NCBI GenBank assembly: GCA_000231825.2
Contig: JH720343.1
Location: 481,204 to 545,203, forward strand
Reading direction: 5' to 3'
Length of the DNA stretch: 64,000 nt
Origin: Tetrahymena elliotti 4EA
Lineage: Eukaryota; Ciliophora; Oligohymenophorea; Hymenostomatida; Tetrahymenidae
The notes under the pieces are model-generated. The model saw only the letters and a list, made by a program, of their open reading frames with translations, did no database searches and was not told where the DNA came from. Made by a program: the position numbers and the translations under genes. Positions 29,218 to 42,503 of the stretch are shown piece by piece (position 1 is the stretch's first letter; each line of letters begins with the position of its first letter).

Positions 29218-30957
29218 ATGGGAAATTGTACACATAAACCCAGAAAAGATAATAAAACACTCAAACTCTAAACCAAATATTAAGTTGGTAAGAAAACTAA
29301 ATAGGATAGTGACATCTTTGAGGATGTTACTCCAGATAGGAAACCTTCTGGTTAGACAATTATACCAGGTAAATCCTAATTCAGACTCAAACCCATAAAA
29401 CAAAATTTAGAAGAACCTTTACCTTCAAATATTACTAAATCATCTGATAATCATATGGAGAAGACTACTTCCTCCCGTTAAAATATTTATGATAACTACA
29501 AAATGATAAAGATTATTGGTAAAGGTTCTTTTGGAAAGGTGAGATTGGCCACTAATATCAATGGAAAATAATTTGCAGTCAAGTCTATTCTAAAGGCTGA
29601 TGCTGGTGATCGATTTTATTTATTGCGCCGTGAATTGGATATTATGAAGAAAGTCGATCACCCTAACCTTGTTAAATTTTATGAAACATATCACGATGAC
29701 AAATACCTTCATATTGTTATGGAATTTGTTGAAGGAAAAGAACTCTCATAGTACTGTTATGAGAGATTTGAAGTAAATAGAAAATTCACTGAGTATGAAG
29801 TTGCATTTATCATCCGTAAATTACTTAGCGCTCTCAGCCACATGCATAGCTTAGGAATAATTCATCGTGATATTAAACTTGAAAATATTATGATTAATGA
29901 GTCTACCCTTGACATTAAGATATTGGATTTTGGTTTGAGTCGTGATTTCAGCTAAAGCAAAACAGCCAGACTTTAATCGATTGTAGGTACTCCTCTTTAT
30001 GTAGCTCCTGAAGTTATTAATGAGTAACCGTATGATTAAAAAACAGATTCTTGGAGTATGGGAGTACTCATGTATTACCTTATTTCGGGAACTCATCCAT
30101 TTGAAGCTTCTAACATAAAAGATCTATTTAAAAGCATTTGCTCAGCAAATTTCAACTTTAGAAGCAGTGTCTGGAATGACGTCTCTAAAAGTGCTAAGGT
30201 ACTAATTACTTAATTTTTAAATTTAGATCCAAAAAGTCGTATTTCTTGTGAAGAAGCATTACAGAATCCTTGGTTTTCAGTTTTTTTAAAAAAATAAATT
30301 AATTAAAAATCTCGCAACATGAAAAAATGTTTATCTAAAATATAAAACTTTATTTGCTTCTCAAACTCGTTTAAATTCAAACAAGAAATTATACGTCTCA
30401 TGTTCAACACATAGACTTAAACTGATGAAATTCAAAAGCTGAAAAGTGCTTTTGAAACCATTGATACTGATGATAATGGTTATATTTCTGCTGAAGAACT
30501 CTATAAGGCTACCTAACAATTAAACATTCCTTTCACTCTCTAATAAATAAACACTTTATTTTAAGAAATAAACTGCCATAAAACAAACAACGCATTCAAG
30601 ATTAGCTAAGAAATAGATGTAAATTAAGATGAGAATAAATAACAAAACTACATTCACTATTCTGATTTTATTTATGCTTCTATTAATCTATCTAAAGAAT
30701 TAGATTAAGAAAAAATCAATCAACTCTTTAGCCACTTCGACAAGGATGGCGATAACTTCATATCTCCTAAGGATTTAGAAGACACCTTTGCATAAGAAGG
30801 TCGTAAACTACAAGAACAAACCATAAAATAAATGATTGAAGAAGTAGACGTAGACGGTGATGGAAAAATATCATACTAAGAATTCGTTTAACTGATTTAA
30901 TAAGAAATAGAGATTTTCCAAAAAACCCGTACATCGTTCACTTCCCTTGAAATTTGA
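29218..30957 (+). CDS. calcium-dependent protein kinase (CDPK)
   Basis: A single exon encodes 579 residues. MGNC at the start predicts N-myristoylation at Gly2 and palmitoylation at Cys4. The kinase domain (about residues 90-355) has [18 protein letters not shown] (ATP-binding Lys), HRDIKLEN (about 216), DFGLSRD (about 237) and YVAPE (about 263). An autoinhibitory/junction segment ([21 protein letters not shown]) is followed by EF-hand loops [12 protein letters not shown] (about 416), [12 protein letters not shown] (about 508) and [12 protein letters not shown] (about 544). The expected second EF-hand (about 455-495) is replaced by a longer stretch without a calcium loop. CDPKs couple Ca2+ directly to phosphorylation in ciliates, apicomplexans and plants. 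Codon use is somewhat richer in G/C than in its neighbours. Confidence 0.93.
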
Positions 30958-33211
30958 TTTTAATTAGATATTTTGAAAATATTCCTATCAAAGTAAACTT
31001 TTAATTCTCAAAAAATAAACAAACTCATCAAAACATTACACTAAATACACGCATTTAATAACTATCATTTACAATATTCAATATAAATTATTTTTAGACT
31101 TACAATAATATAAAACTAAATTATTCAAAGACAAATATATACTAACTAAAAATTGTTGAAATAGAAAAATACTAAAATCAATCCACAAAAACAATAATTA
31201 ATATCCTACAAATCTTCGAAGTTTCTTGTACAAAATAAAAAAAAATCTTTAAAAAAAAATAAGCTGGCTGAATATTCTTTATCATTAGCTTACTAACTAA
31301 CCTAAACCAAAATAATCTTTTCCCAAAATTATATTTTTAAAACTAACTGTAACCACCCAAAAATTGACAAATAATCTTTCTTAATATCCTTTTTATATAT
31401 ACACCAATTTTAATTTCTAGTTGCATATTGATAAGTATTTATTTATTTTATTAATCTCACCAACTAGTTCATCTTCTTGAAAATCTTATCAATATTGAAA
31501 AATAATAAAAACTTTATATTTTTTTTCCAGCCACTTTCATGCTTATTTATTTGTTTTTTTTATACTGTTATAATACAGCATTCATTTAAAATTTATCATA
31601 AAATAAATTGCATTTTTTATATTTATTTATCATCTTTATAATCAATTTCAAAATTTCGATTCTACTTCAATATAAATAGCATTCTTATCAAATTTGATTA
31701 ATTGCTAATCATAAACCTAATACCATAAATAAAGCAATAAAGCATATATTTAAATTTAAAAATGTTAGCTAGTTATTTTTCTGAAAAAAAATTTATACTG
31801 ACATTTATCTTTAAATAAATAGTGAAAAAGAACAAAAACCAATTGTTAAATAGTTAAAAATTATCAAAGTATTGAGAAAAATCAATAATTCTTTTATTTT
31901 TTTAAATTTAAGAACTTACAATCTTATATCTAAAAATTCTATGCTGTCTAAATAATTTTAGACTAATTGTCTGGTTAAATTTTGATATGTTACAACTATG
32001 AAATAAGACAATTCTTACTTATCAATAATAAACATTATATTAAATTTATAAAAATACCACCAAAAATTAAGTACGCAATAAAAGAGAGAACAATTAAGAG
32101 AATGAAAAGCTTTCAAGAATGCCAAAATTAATTAATGATTTTGCAATCTATTGACTACAAGTATTAATTTATTAATTTAACTTTATTTAATGATGTAAAC
32201 GTAACCAAAGAATATATTTTAGTTTGCTTACAACTACAACAAAATAAAAGAAAATTTTTATAGTAGTAACTTTTTCAACCAAATGTAAAAATAATAAAAT
32301 CTAAAATTAACTCAAGCTTGAAAAAGAAATTCATCATTAAATAAAAGAATTCAAACTAATTAGATTTACATGTATTAGCCATTTTAAAAAGTTTGTTACG
32401 ATTTGATAAATTATTGTTTGAGTTTTAAAGAACAAAATCTATAAATAAAATTATATTTTGAAAGGTCCAAAAATATTTCTCAAAAAAATTTTAATTTTAT
32501 CAGATAAATCAAAAAAATATTTTAAAAAGAAACATAATTCTTAAACTTGTTAAAGAAAAAAAAACAAAAAGATTTGCTTTATTCAAATAAATTAACAATT
32601 TTGTATTGAAAGCTGTGGAAAACATACTACAATTAAATTCCTTCTGTCATAATCATAGGCAATCATGGATATTCTTTTAGAATCGAATAATAGTTGTTCG
32701 AATACCATACAAAAAAAATTCAAATATAGCAAAGTAAATTATTATCAACTTCAAAAATAGACAAATTTAAAACAAAGTGAATTACTGATTATGTTTTTAA
32801 CTTGATTCAAAATACTTGAATGCTTTCAAACTATATCAAATTTAACTTGAATTTTTTGATTTAAAAATTTTCGAATGATTTCAAATATAAATTGAGATAT
32901 AGAAAAAAAATAAACATAAAATACTGAAATGGTATTTTTAATATTACATCATTTGGATTCAAATATATCATGAAATATTGATATTATAAGTTAATTTTTC
33001 TATCTCTTAACTAATTTTTATTTTGAAATAGCAAAATGCTTAGACAATTAAATGAATTAGATCCTCAAAAAGTAATAATATAAATTATATATTTATTTAA
33101 TTTTTTAAAAGGTCAAATGTCAATTAATAGGTTGTTTATAGGAGAGTTCTTTGAGATTTAAGAGCTCCAATTTTATTTTTACATAAAGGAATAGCAGTGA
33201 AAATTTTCGAA
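30958..33211. other. convergent intergenic region, no gene seen
   Basis: 2.25 kb of A-rich sequence between the CDPK 3' end and the 3' end of the next minus-strand gene. No coding-like frame, tRNA-like box or strong repeat was seen. Confidence 0.5.
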
Positions 33212-35658
33212 TCAATTATAGCGATTCAATTTAGTTTAAAAGTCTATAAAATCTTCTATATCTTTCAAATTTTCTTCTTATTCATATCTTTTTTTAAAAC
33301 GAGATTCTTAGTTTGAGTGGGAGGCTAAATCAAATAAGGCTTCATCTAATTTATCAAGTTCACCATGTCTTTCTAAGGTATCTAGTTCATTTAATTTATC
33401 TAACCTCACTTAATTTTTCATTAAATAGTCTTTATAATCTCCAATTTCATCATTGTTTTCCTCTAACAGCTATTTGCCATAATATAAATTCTATTTATTT
33501 AAGAAATCATCTGGCAAATCTGCTATATCAGCCTTATCAATATTGTAGGCTTTCTTTTCTAAATCATCAAATTCTTATTTATCTATAAAATATTGATCAT
33601 CCATTTTTCTTTTATCAGAAACAGCATTTGCAGAATAATCATACTCCCCTACAGGTATGTGTTTGGTTTGATTTTGTAGTATTTCATGATTGTCTTTTTC
33701 AAATTCTTATTTGTAATTATCAAGATAAGGATCTTACAAGTTATAGTAAGGCCTTGGTCTTGTGGGTAATTCAAATTTTAAATCTGCATCATATAATCTT
33801 TATGTATTTGAATTATTATGTATTCTAGGCTTCTCTGTTAGTACGAAAGCATTATATAGCTCTCTTTAACGTATTTCATCTATATATTAAGTTTTTTTCA
33901 GCTCATCTCTTAATTTTTTAACATCATCTTCAGCCTAGAATCTTCTTTCATTTGCTTTCATTAATTATGATTTCATACCAAGAATTTACTCACCAAGACT
34001 GTTAGATTACATTTACATTTCGTTTCTCAGCCTAAAAAGTTCATTATTTAGAGTTTCTTTAACAGTTGTTGTGATTTCAATAGGGAGTTCTCTAACTATT
34101 CTTTGTTCTACTCTAACATTTGATTATTCATTTTCATCATTAATTACTACTTATTTCTTTAATGAGCTTTTTACAGGTGCAGGTGGAGGTTAAGGAGCTT
34201 CCTAGATCTAGTTTTATGAAATACTAATTTCAAATTCTTACTAAGACCTTCTATTGGGTGGCATTTAAACGTTATTTATATTAAAATTAGTTTCATGTAA
34301 ATTTTTGTTTCCCAATTTAGAATCATAAAAATCATTTAACAATCTTTTATTTAACTCATCAACTTCTCTTTAAACTTTCAAGTCTTCTAAGTCTCTTTCT
34401 CTTTACTCTTAAATCGATCTAAGTTGCTTCTACCTTTTCTTTTCTTCTATTTATTACATTTGTTCTCTTTAAAGTTCTATTGCTTGCTACCTCTTTCTCA
34501 TTTTAACTAAATCAACGTCTGCACCCATATTCATGGGAGGAGGTCTCTAAAAATTTTATTAAGGAATCGAATTCTCAAAAGCCTCTTAAGCTCTTTATAT
34601 TTTATCTTGATTCATATTAAACACTTAACTCTTTGCAGTTTAAAGCCTATTTCCGATTTCTCTTTATCTTTTTAATTCTGGATCAAAAACAGCTAAATCT
34701 GGAACCTAATTTTTAACAGATATTTAAAAATAGAGATTTAACCTAAATATTTTTTTAAACAAACTTTTTTTTTCTTTCTTTAAATGTTGAGATAATTTAA
34801 TCACATTTTGGTCTATATATCTATCATTCCATCAAATAATAGATTTATTTTTTTAATTAATGAAAAAATTTTAATATTTTCTTTCATTCTTCTTCATGTT
34901 CAATTCAATAAACTCTTCATTTTTTGGTATTAAAAATAAAATTGATAGATTACATTTTATAGTGATGGGACACTTATAGATGAAGCTAACTAATTTGGAT
35001 TTTGAAACTGATCTTTGTGGGCAACATGAGAAAACCAATCAAGAGGCTGATAATTAGGATTTGAAGGATTTAATTTTGAGTTTACAATGTTTCCAAATTA
35101 ATCTCTCAATAATTATCCTTGTGAAGCATAGACCTAGCTCTTTAATCTTTCATTTTTTAAATTTTCAATTTAAGCTTATTCCAAACTTTTCAGCTCATCT
35201 TTTTTTTATTTTTTCAAGTTTAATTAAAATTCTAGCATTTGTGCATATTCCTTTTGTTTATCTGATTTTCCATATCTATCTTAGACTGAAAATCCTTCAC
35301 TTGGTTTGCTTACTGGCATATTTTGATAAATATTTCCTTAACTTTAATTCCTCCTCATCATATTATCATTTTGCATTCCTTAATTCTACCCAAATTTTTA
35401 CTAGATATCTTCGTTTTGCTAATTATTTTAGATACTTTAATTATTATTTTACATCATCTAAGGCTAAGCTACATTTGCTCCCATAGGCATCATCATCATA
35501 GACTGATTGGGAATCATATTTTAACCATACATTTGAGGTGGCATCATCATCATAGGCATCATCATTGGTCCTCCTGATTGAGGAGTTTACATTTAACTAA
35601 ATTAATTTAATCCCATTTAACCAAATTATGCCATACCACCTCCTCCATTTTAATACAT
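33212..35658 (-). CDS. Met/Gln-rich coiled-coil protein
   Basis: Two exons, 34954-35658 and 33212-34705, with a 248-bp intron give 732 residues from the first in-frame ATG. Coding-like sequence continues upstream of that ATG to about 35760 (NFLANSVVDKLIVQGIKEMY) until an in-frame TGA near 35800, so a 5' exon is probably missing and the true start is unknown. The N-terminal part is rich in Met, Gln and Pro, with runs of Met (GGPMMMPMMMMPP). The middle is a long charged coiled coil (DVDLVKMRKRQQ, QREQMQQIEEKKRQKQ). Then come a proline patch (QPPPAPVKSS), another coiled coil and an acidic, Asp/Leu-rich C-terminus. The architecture suggests a cytoskeletal or centrosomal protein; no family is recognised. 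Confidence 0.7.
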
Positions 35659-36530
35659 TTCCTTAATACCTTATACGATAAGTTTATCTACAACTGAATT
35701 CGCTAGAAAATTTTAAAATAATTTTAATTTTAAACAAGTTTAATCACTTTGAAGATCTTTAGTTTTTAACAAATTAAACAAACAAATAATAAGATAATTG
35801 TTTCAAAAAATTAATCAATTCAGCATAAAATGCTTGAAAGCAAGTAAATTCTTATAATTTGCATACCTCAAATGAACCAAAATATATAATTGATTGATAA
35901 TAACACACATTAATTAATTAGAAATTAGAGGTTGATTGTTTCTGTGTATTACACACATATCAGAAAATCTTCATAATAATTTCTAAAACACATTATTTGA
36001 TTAACTCATAATTAATTTTTTTATGATAAATTGCTAATTATTTTTATTATTTTCATTTATAAGAAACAGCATACTGAATTAAAAATAAGTAATTATTCCA
36101 AAGGGTTAAATAATATTTTGGATGGCATTGAATATTTGTTATCATTTTATATTATAAAATATTTAGATTGATTGTAAAGTTTCAATAAATTTAAAAAACT
36201 ATTGTATTTGTTACTATTACAGAAAATTCATTTATTTCATCACAAATCTGATAATATTGCCTACAATCAACGTTAATTCCGTCTTCTACTTTTTTTATTT
36301 AGTAAAAAATTCTTTGCTAAATGCATTTTAAAATAAAAATCTTAGAGGTTGATTTGGTTATGAAATGAAAATTATTTAAAATCAAATAAAATAAACAATA
36401 CTGATATCTATTAAACCAATATAATTTTTTTAATTAGAATAATATACATATATATCAATAAAGTTAAAAGGGAAGAAAACGGAATAATCAGGTTAGCATT
36501 TAGATAATTCATAAAAAGCCAATAAAAAAA
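35659..36530. other. divergent region; holds a probable missing 5' exon
   Basis: Positions 35659-35760 on the minus strand look like coding sequence of the coiled-coil gene. The rest, up to the start of the AMPK-beta-like gene, is AT-rich and should contain two promoters. An in-frame-looking ATG on the minus strand near 36033 is one candidate first exon. Confidence 0.4.
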
Positions 36531-37886
36531 ATGGGTTCTTAAAGTTCTAAACTAGTTAGTGAATCCTAATAAAAAAAAGAGCATATTGTGCAGCTTTCTG
36601 GATAGTCATCGTAATTTTCATATTTCAGTTTTGAAGATCATTTAGAACAATATTAATTCATACTAAATGTAAGCAATTCTTACTATTTTTATAACTAGTA
36701 GTGGATAGGCAAACAGTAGCTTAAACTATATGAGGAAAGAACAGTAAAAATGTAATACGATTTATAGTTTATTATTTCATTTTTAACTGATTTATTTTGC
36801 ACAATCAGATTTTTTAATTTAAACATTTAATATTGAAAACATAATTGATGATTATTCTTGCAAACTACTGCAGATAAATTATGTTTTACAATGGATATTC
36901 CATCAAATATTTCATAAAATCATCATAGATTTATAATGAAAGTTTATTTAAAATTTACTGTAATAAAATAGTGGTCAATACTTTATTTAAGTGGAATTTT
37001 GGAGGAAATACAGTTTATGTTACAGGAACATTCTCTAATTGGGTTAATCACATTTAGCTTTAAAAATAAGGATAAGAGTTCAGTATTTGTGTTGTAATTA
37101 TCTAATTTAAGTTTTTAAAAAAATTATTTAGCTTCATGAACAATTTTTTACTAATGAATTTAAAAATAGCGTTTACCTCCAGGATTACATTAGTATAAAT
37201 TTATAGTAGATGGAGAGTGGCGTTTTTCTCCTGAAGATAATTAAACAACAGATGAAAATGGAAATATCAATAATATTATAGATACAACTAACTATAAAAA
37301 CACAGAAAATTTATATTTGCCAGAATCACATGGAAGACCAGTTCCTCCTATTGAGCATAGAGATAGAGAGAGAAAAGATACTTCTTTTGATGAATCCGAT
37401 TTTGACAAGCTGAGTATAGGCACAGGGCATTATAGAACTCCTGCTTACAATAACCCTATGACCTAAAAAAACGCTATAGAATTGTAAGGAGAAAAGTACT
37501 ACAGTAATGGACCTCATCGCCCAGCAACTCTACCTGAATATAGTTTTAAAGATAAAGCTCCAGTATGCCCACCTCACCTTAAAGATGTCTATTTTTTAAA
37601 ATAAAAAGAAATAAAACACTTAAATGCTTGGAAAACTCGTTAAATTAATGAAAATTTACCTCCTGAAGAAATTGAAAAATAAAAAAGAATAGAAAAAAAT
37701 GAAATATTTATACACATCTTTGATAATGACAGATCTTTAGCTCCTCCCCAACATGTTACAACGTAATAAATTCATTGTAATTTAAGTTTAAACAGCAAAA
37801 AGAAAGGAGAGTTAATAGTTAATATAGATATAATTGCTAATTAGTAGTTATTCTTAATAAATTATAAAAAGAAATTTCTTTTTTGA
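36531..37886 (+). CDS. AMPK beta-subunit-like protein (CBM48 domain)
   Basis: The start MGSQSSK fits the N-myristoylated beginning of AMPK beta. The first exon ends at about 36668 (GTAAGC donor). The glycogen-binding CBM48 domain is clear: FKWNFGGNTVYVTGTFSNW at about 36990-37045, then LPPGLHQYKFIVDGEWRFSP at about 37172-37235, split by an intron (about 37096-37170). NINNIIDT follows, as in family members. The C-terminal part (CPPHL, APPQHV, KKKFLF) fits the alpha/gamma-interacting domain, though divergent. AMPK beta scaffolds the energy-sensing kinase trimer. The splicing between 36669 and about 36990 is unresolved: a further exon near 36690-36750 is possible. The long spacer RPVPPIEHRDRERKD between the domains is unusual. 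Confidence 0.8.
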
Positions 37887-38907
37887 TAATCTAATCTATC
37901 TCAAAAGTATTGAACTTTCCAAAGGATTTTTTTCTTAATTTTATTTATCTATTTAAATACTTTTTTATTATTTTCTATTACTAAAAAATAGGAAGCATGT
38001 AGGCATAAAAAGTAAAAAAAATTCCTCATATAATGTATTTTGTATAACTTAAAGATTCAAATAAAAATATACAACTTTTAAGTTCTATACTAATTAAATA
38101 GTAGATGGATCAGAAAAACTATTTATTGCTTGAATACTGCTGATTAATTTGTAATTATTTTCAAATGTGTGTTGGGATATTATATAAATACTTGTAATCA
38201 AAATCTCTTAATCCTATCAGAAAACTATCATATCAAATTTCTAAAATTTATTATTGAAAAAATAAAAGAAGAAATTATAATTAAATTACATATTTTGATA
38301 ATTTTTTCATTCAAGGCTTCTTGCAATTTGATAATAGACAAATTTTGTATTATTTAAACAAAATAATATTTCAAATCTCTGAATTCATAAAATTTTGAAT
38401 AAATAATAATATTACAGTTAGGTTTTACAATTAAATTTGTTCAATAGTTTCTTCAATTCAAATTTTCCATTTTGCATTTTGGAGGAAAAATCATAAAATA
38501 AATTGAATTTATTATAAAATCTGATAATCAAAATATTTATTAAAATTTTATTTTTTCTTTTTTATTTTAATCATGGTAAGCATTTAAAATTATTTTTTAA
38601 ATGAAATATTGTATTTTTTAATGAGTGAGTTTTCTTAAAAATTAAGAAAATCATTATTGGGAAGAAGAGAAAATATATGAGCTACAAAAATATTAAAAAA
38701 ATCTACTCGACTTAATTGAGATATTCAAATTGATGATAATTATGAAAAATCTGATAAGTCATTCAATCGTCATTCAAAAAAATAAAATACGTTTTCTATG
38801 AGTTTCTGAAGAATCTTTTTAAAAAATAAATCACCACAGTAGAAAAAACAAATTTTTTGATAATTGTTCAATATTTAGATTAAATAAATTGGCTGAATTT
38901 TTAATTG
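37887..38907. other. intergenic, no gene seen
   Basis: 1 kb of A/T sequence between two plus-strand genes. The short open frames present look random. Confidence 0.5.
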
Positions 38908-40192
38908 ATGGAAGAAGAAATAATAAATTTACTGTAATATAAATTAGAATAAGATGGCGAAGATGATATACTACATAAAAAGTAGATAGATGATGATATA
39001 ATTTAATTTAGTGAAGGCCCTGTTTATGAATAAGATGAAAGAATAATTGAATATTCAGAAAATTTGCAAGAATTATGTGTCTATACAATAGTATTTTGCT
39101 TGACCAATATTTTAGTTATTTTAGCATTAAAGGCAAAGAAAGTAAATTTTAACTAGATATTTGGATTTAGAGCTAATTCTTAGATGGTAGATCATGTTTT
39201 ATTGTTATTGATTTGTTATTGTGGATATATAATCTTGTAGTATTTGTCATCTCTACTGGAATTATAAAACATGTTTTATTTTTGCTTCTTAGTCAAATAT
39301 ATTATTTCAGCAGTATTCTTATTGATATGCAAGATATTTTATTATAAAATGAAAGAAGATGGAATATTTTTTTTAAGTTAAATCAAATACTAAAAAGATA
39401 TCAGTTTTATAATGGTATTTATTAGTGATTAGTTACTTACTCTTGCTCCTTTTATTATGAAGCATATTTATTTGATTAGTTTCTTATTTAGAGTTGACAT
39501 ATCTATTTATAAGTGTAAATATATTATTAAACTTTCTTAGATCAATATTATTTTTTTATTTTAAAGTTTAAGTATATGGTTTGATTATTTCAAAACTCAT
39601 TAGAATATATCAATGTATAAAACTCTATTAAGCTGATCCTTACAAAAATAAAGATATTTTATCCAATGTTGAGATTTAGAATTGTATTAAATATTTAGTA
39701 TCTTTAATGTGTACAATATTAGATCAATTTTTAGTTTATAAAATTGCCGTTGACAGTGGTTTACTAATTTCCCATGTTTGCTATAGCATTTACACTTATT
39801 ATTGGGATGTGTATGAAGATTGGCAATTAAATTTTAATGGTTTATCTTATTTTAAATCTGATGAATTCAAAAATAGAAAACCTCTATTTAGTATCAAAGT
39901 TTATATATTTTCCCTTATATTTAATGGTTTAGTGAGACTTAATTGGGCTATTAAATATATTTTTAATTTTAATCATTATGAAGTTGATTACTATGTATAT
40001 TGCTTTGAAATATCTAGGAGATCCCTTTGGAATCTGCTTAAGTTAGACTGCGAATAATATTTATTGAAAGAGAAATCTGAGTAAAAAGTTAAGGGAAGTG
40101 AATTTGAGCTATCTTCTACTTCTGTAAATATAGTAATTGATGATAGCTCACCTGTAAAATAAAATGCAAAGGAAGATAAAAGGAATGATTGA
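38908..40192 (+). CDS. EXS-domain membrane protein (ERD1/XPR1 superfamily)
   Basis: Two exons, 38908-39514 and 39567-40192, with a 52-bp intron give 410 residues. After an acidic cytosolic N-terminus of about 65 residues come several hydrophobic segments. The EXS signature follows: IYQCIKLYQADPY, YTYYWDVYEDWQL, LVRLNWAIKY and FEISRRSLWNLLKLDCE. EXS domains occur in XPR1/SYG1 phosphate exporters and in ERD1, a Golgi protein needed for retention of ER proteins and glycosyltransferases. XPR1 types carry an N-terminal SPX domain; none fits in this short N-terminus, so an ERD1-like protein is favoured. The last about 40 residues are hydrophilic and Ser/Lys-rich. Confidence 0.8.
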
Positions 40193-40604
40193 TATATAAT
40201 AAAACAGTATTATGTGTAAAACTCATAAAGAAGTCTACATCTATGTTAACTTACAATTATGTAAAAATGTATTGGAATTTTTTATAATTTTTGTACTATT
40301 AATTTCTATTCAAATAACATTCAAAATTTAAATAAATTATTGAGAATCTATCTAATTAGTATAAAAATTGCAAATATTTTATAATCTTTCTGCTTTACAA
40401 TATTGAGAATTTACTTAAAGATTAAATTTTTAGTGTATTCTAATTAATTGAATAGAGTTATTTGATGTTAGCAGTAAAATAATCTAATTACCCTTTCCTT
40501 TATTGATAAGATAATTTAATAAAAATTATATCTTTTGTGAAGAGTAACTATACTAAACAATTTAAATAGTTTAAAAAATAATAGTTTTCTAAATTTTCCT
40601 AAAA
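40193..40604. other. intergenic spacer, no feature seen
   Basis: 412 bp of A/T sequence between two plus-strand genes. Confidence 0.55.
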
Positions 40605-41381
40605 ATGAGTGATAAAAAGTAAAAATAGCAATACTAATATCAGATAGATGATTAAGATGATGTCTAATAGGAAATGGAAATGCAACAATCCACTAAGGAT
40701 GAATAGGGCTCACAACCATTTTAAGAAAAGCAAAATACTTCCCATTCAACATCAAGTTCTAAAAAAAAAAGAGGTTCAAGCAGACTAAAAGCTAAAAAAC
40801 CAGTAAGCTCATCTTCGTAAATCGAAACAAAAGATTCAGCTTTAGAAATAAAGTCAAATTCTAAATCAGCTGTTTTCAATTAATAGGATTCTTCTCTCAA
40901 GAAGGTTGAAAAACCATTCATCTTTGATTTTTTGAATATTACTATAAAAAAAGATGTTAATTATTCATCATTCGAAAAAACAATAGTGAATTACTCCAAA
41001 GGTTAATAACTATAAATGAGCGAATAATCATTTTATAAAGTAAAAAAATTTCCAAAGCAGAGAAGAGGATTTTTTGAATTCCTTACTTAAAATGCCTAAA
41101 GGTACATTTTTATAGAAAAAGGGACATTTTATACATTAAGAAAAATCAAAGATGAGATTTTTATAGTGCAATCAGTAAAAGAACTTGGAACATTATTTAA
41201 AATATATGAAGATAAATCATAAACTACAAAATTAATTTTATGCTTCATTAATAAAGAAAGAAATCCAAATATTGCTCCTAATACAAAAGAATATTATTTT
41301 CCTTCAGCGACAAAACGTGAAGAGTTTTTGCAAGCTATAGAAAAAACCCTTTAATTGTAAGGTTTCAATGTTATTAAATGA
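40605..41381 (+). CDS. unknown basic protein, possibly PH-like C-terminus
   Basis: A single exon encodes 258 residues, from the ATG at 40605 to TGA at 41379-41381. The first about 100 residues are low complexity: Gln/Asp/Ser-rich, then a Lys/Ser-rich basic patch (KKKRGSSRLKAKKP). The remaining about 150 residues alternate short strands (RYIFIEKGTFYTLRKI, FIVQSVKELGTLFKIY, KLILCFIN) and end in an amphipathic helix (KREEFLQAIEKTL). That strand-rich body with a closing helix and the pattern YYFPSATKREEFL resembles pleckstrin-homology-like domains. The resemblance is by shape only and the family is not certain. Confidence 0.6.
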
Positions 41382-42503
41382 ATGTTGTAAACAAATTAAG
41401 CAAAATACTTTTAAGCAGTGTATCATATAAATTTTATTTACTTCTTAACAAGTATCATGTTTTTAAAAAATTACTATTATTTATTTATTTTAACTTTAAA
41501 AAAAATCTCTCTCTACTTATTTTTGCTTTATGTGTTTTGTTTTTAAAACATTCAAATTTTTTTTGATAAAATTCAATTTATCAAATTTCTCAACTTTTTT
41601 AAAAATTACCAAAAGAATGATGCTATGCTTACTTTGTAACCATATCTTTTTGTTCAAAAAACCCTCAAAGAATTATTGCATGTGGAAAAAATATAATTTT
41701 AAAAAAGATTTAGAAATAATGTGAATGTTTACTTTAAATATTTGAAAGACATAATTTTATTTAGAATTTAAAAAAGATTCACTTTTGGTGAAATTTTTAA
41801 GATAAAACTTTCAAATTAAAGGGATATATTTTTAAGTAAATAAATATGAGCTCAATTTTAAATAAATTCTACTTAAAATCTCTGAAAACTTATCAACTTA
41901 AAAAAATGTGAAAAATTATTATTTTTGAAAATATTTTATTTTTTAATCTATTTATTTTATTTTACTAAACCATAAAGCTGTAAAAATTAAAAAAGACAAT
42001 TTTTAAAAATCAAGTTCTAATTTTTTTTTAGTACATTTTTTTCAAAAAAAATGATTTTTCTAAAAGTTAAAAGATGTAAAACTTTCAGGTTACAAATAGA
42101 AAAAATAGATTTGTTTGATTAGAAAGAAATTTTAACACTTTTAAAAATAAAGAAAAATGGAAAGTGTTAGAACTAAAATTAATTAGCTTATTCAATAATT
42201 TTTTTACAATTTTTAATTTTTAATTAAAACGGGCTTTTGCAAGTAAGGGATTAATGTAAATATTTTAACCTAATTTAAGAAATTTTCCAAAAAAAAATTA
42301 ATGTCATTTACTTGCTGACAAATTAAGTCCAATACGTAAAACTGAATTTCAAAAATATGCAAAAATAAATAGAAGAATAATGTAGGAGTTCCCCATAAAA
42401 GCTAATATAATTAGGGCTTTTAAAAAAAACTAGATATCAAAAGTTTAAAAAAATTATAAATAAAAAGATAATAAAAAATTGATTATTATTTATAGAGTTT
42501 CAT
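41382..42503. other. intergenic, no gene seen
   Basis: 1.1 kb of A/T sequence. Short open frames exist around 41380-41720, but their composition (Phe, Leu, Lys, Asn) is that of random AT-rich DNA. Confidence 0.5.

Noticed and set aside
41378..41724. Short plus-strand open frames after the basic protein gene
   Set aside because: Composition is random AT-rich; there is no coherent start, motif or splice pattern.
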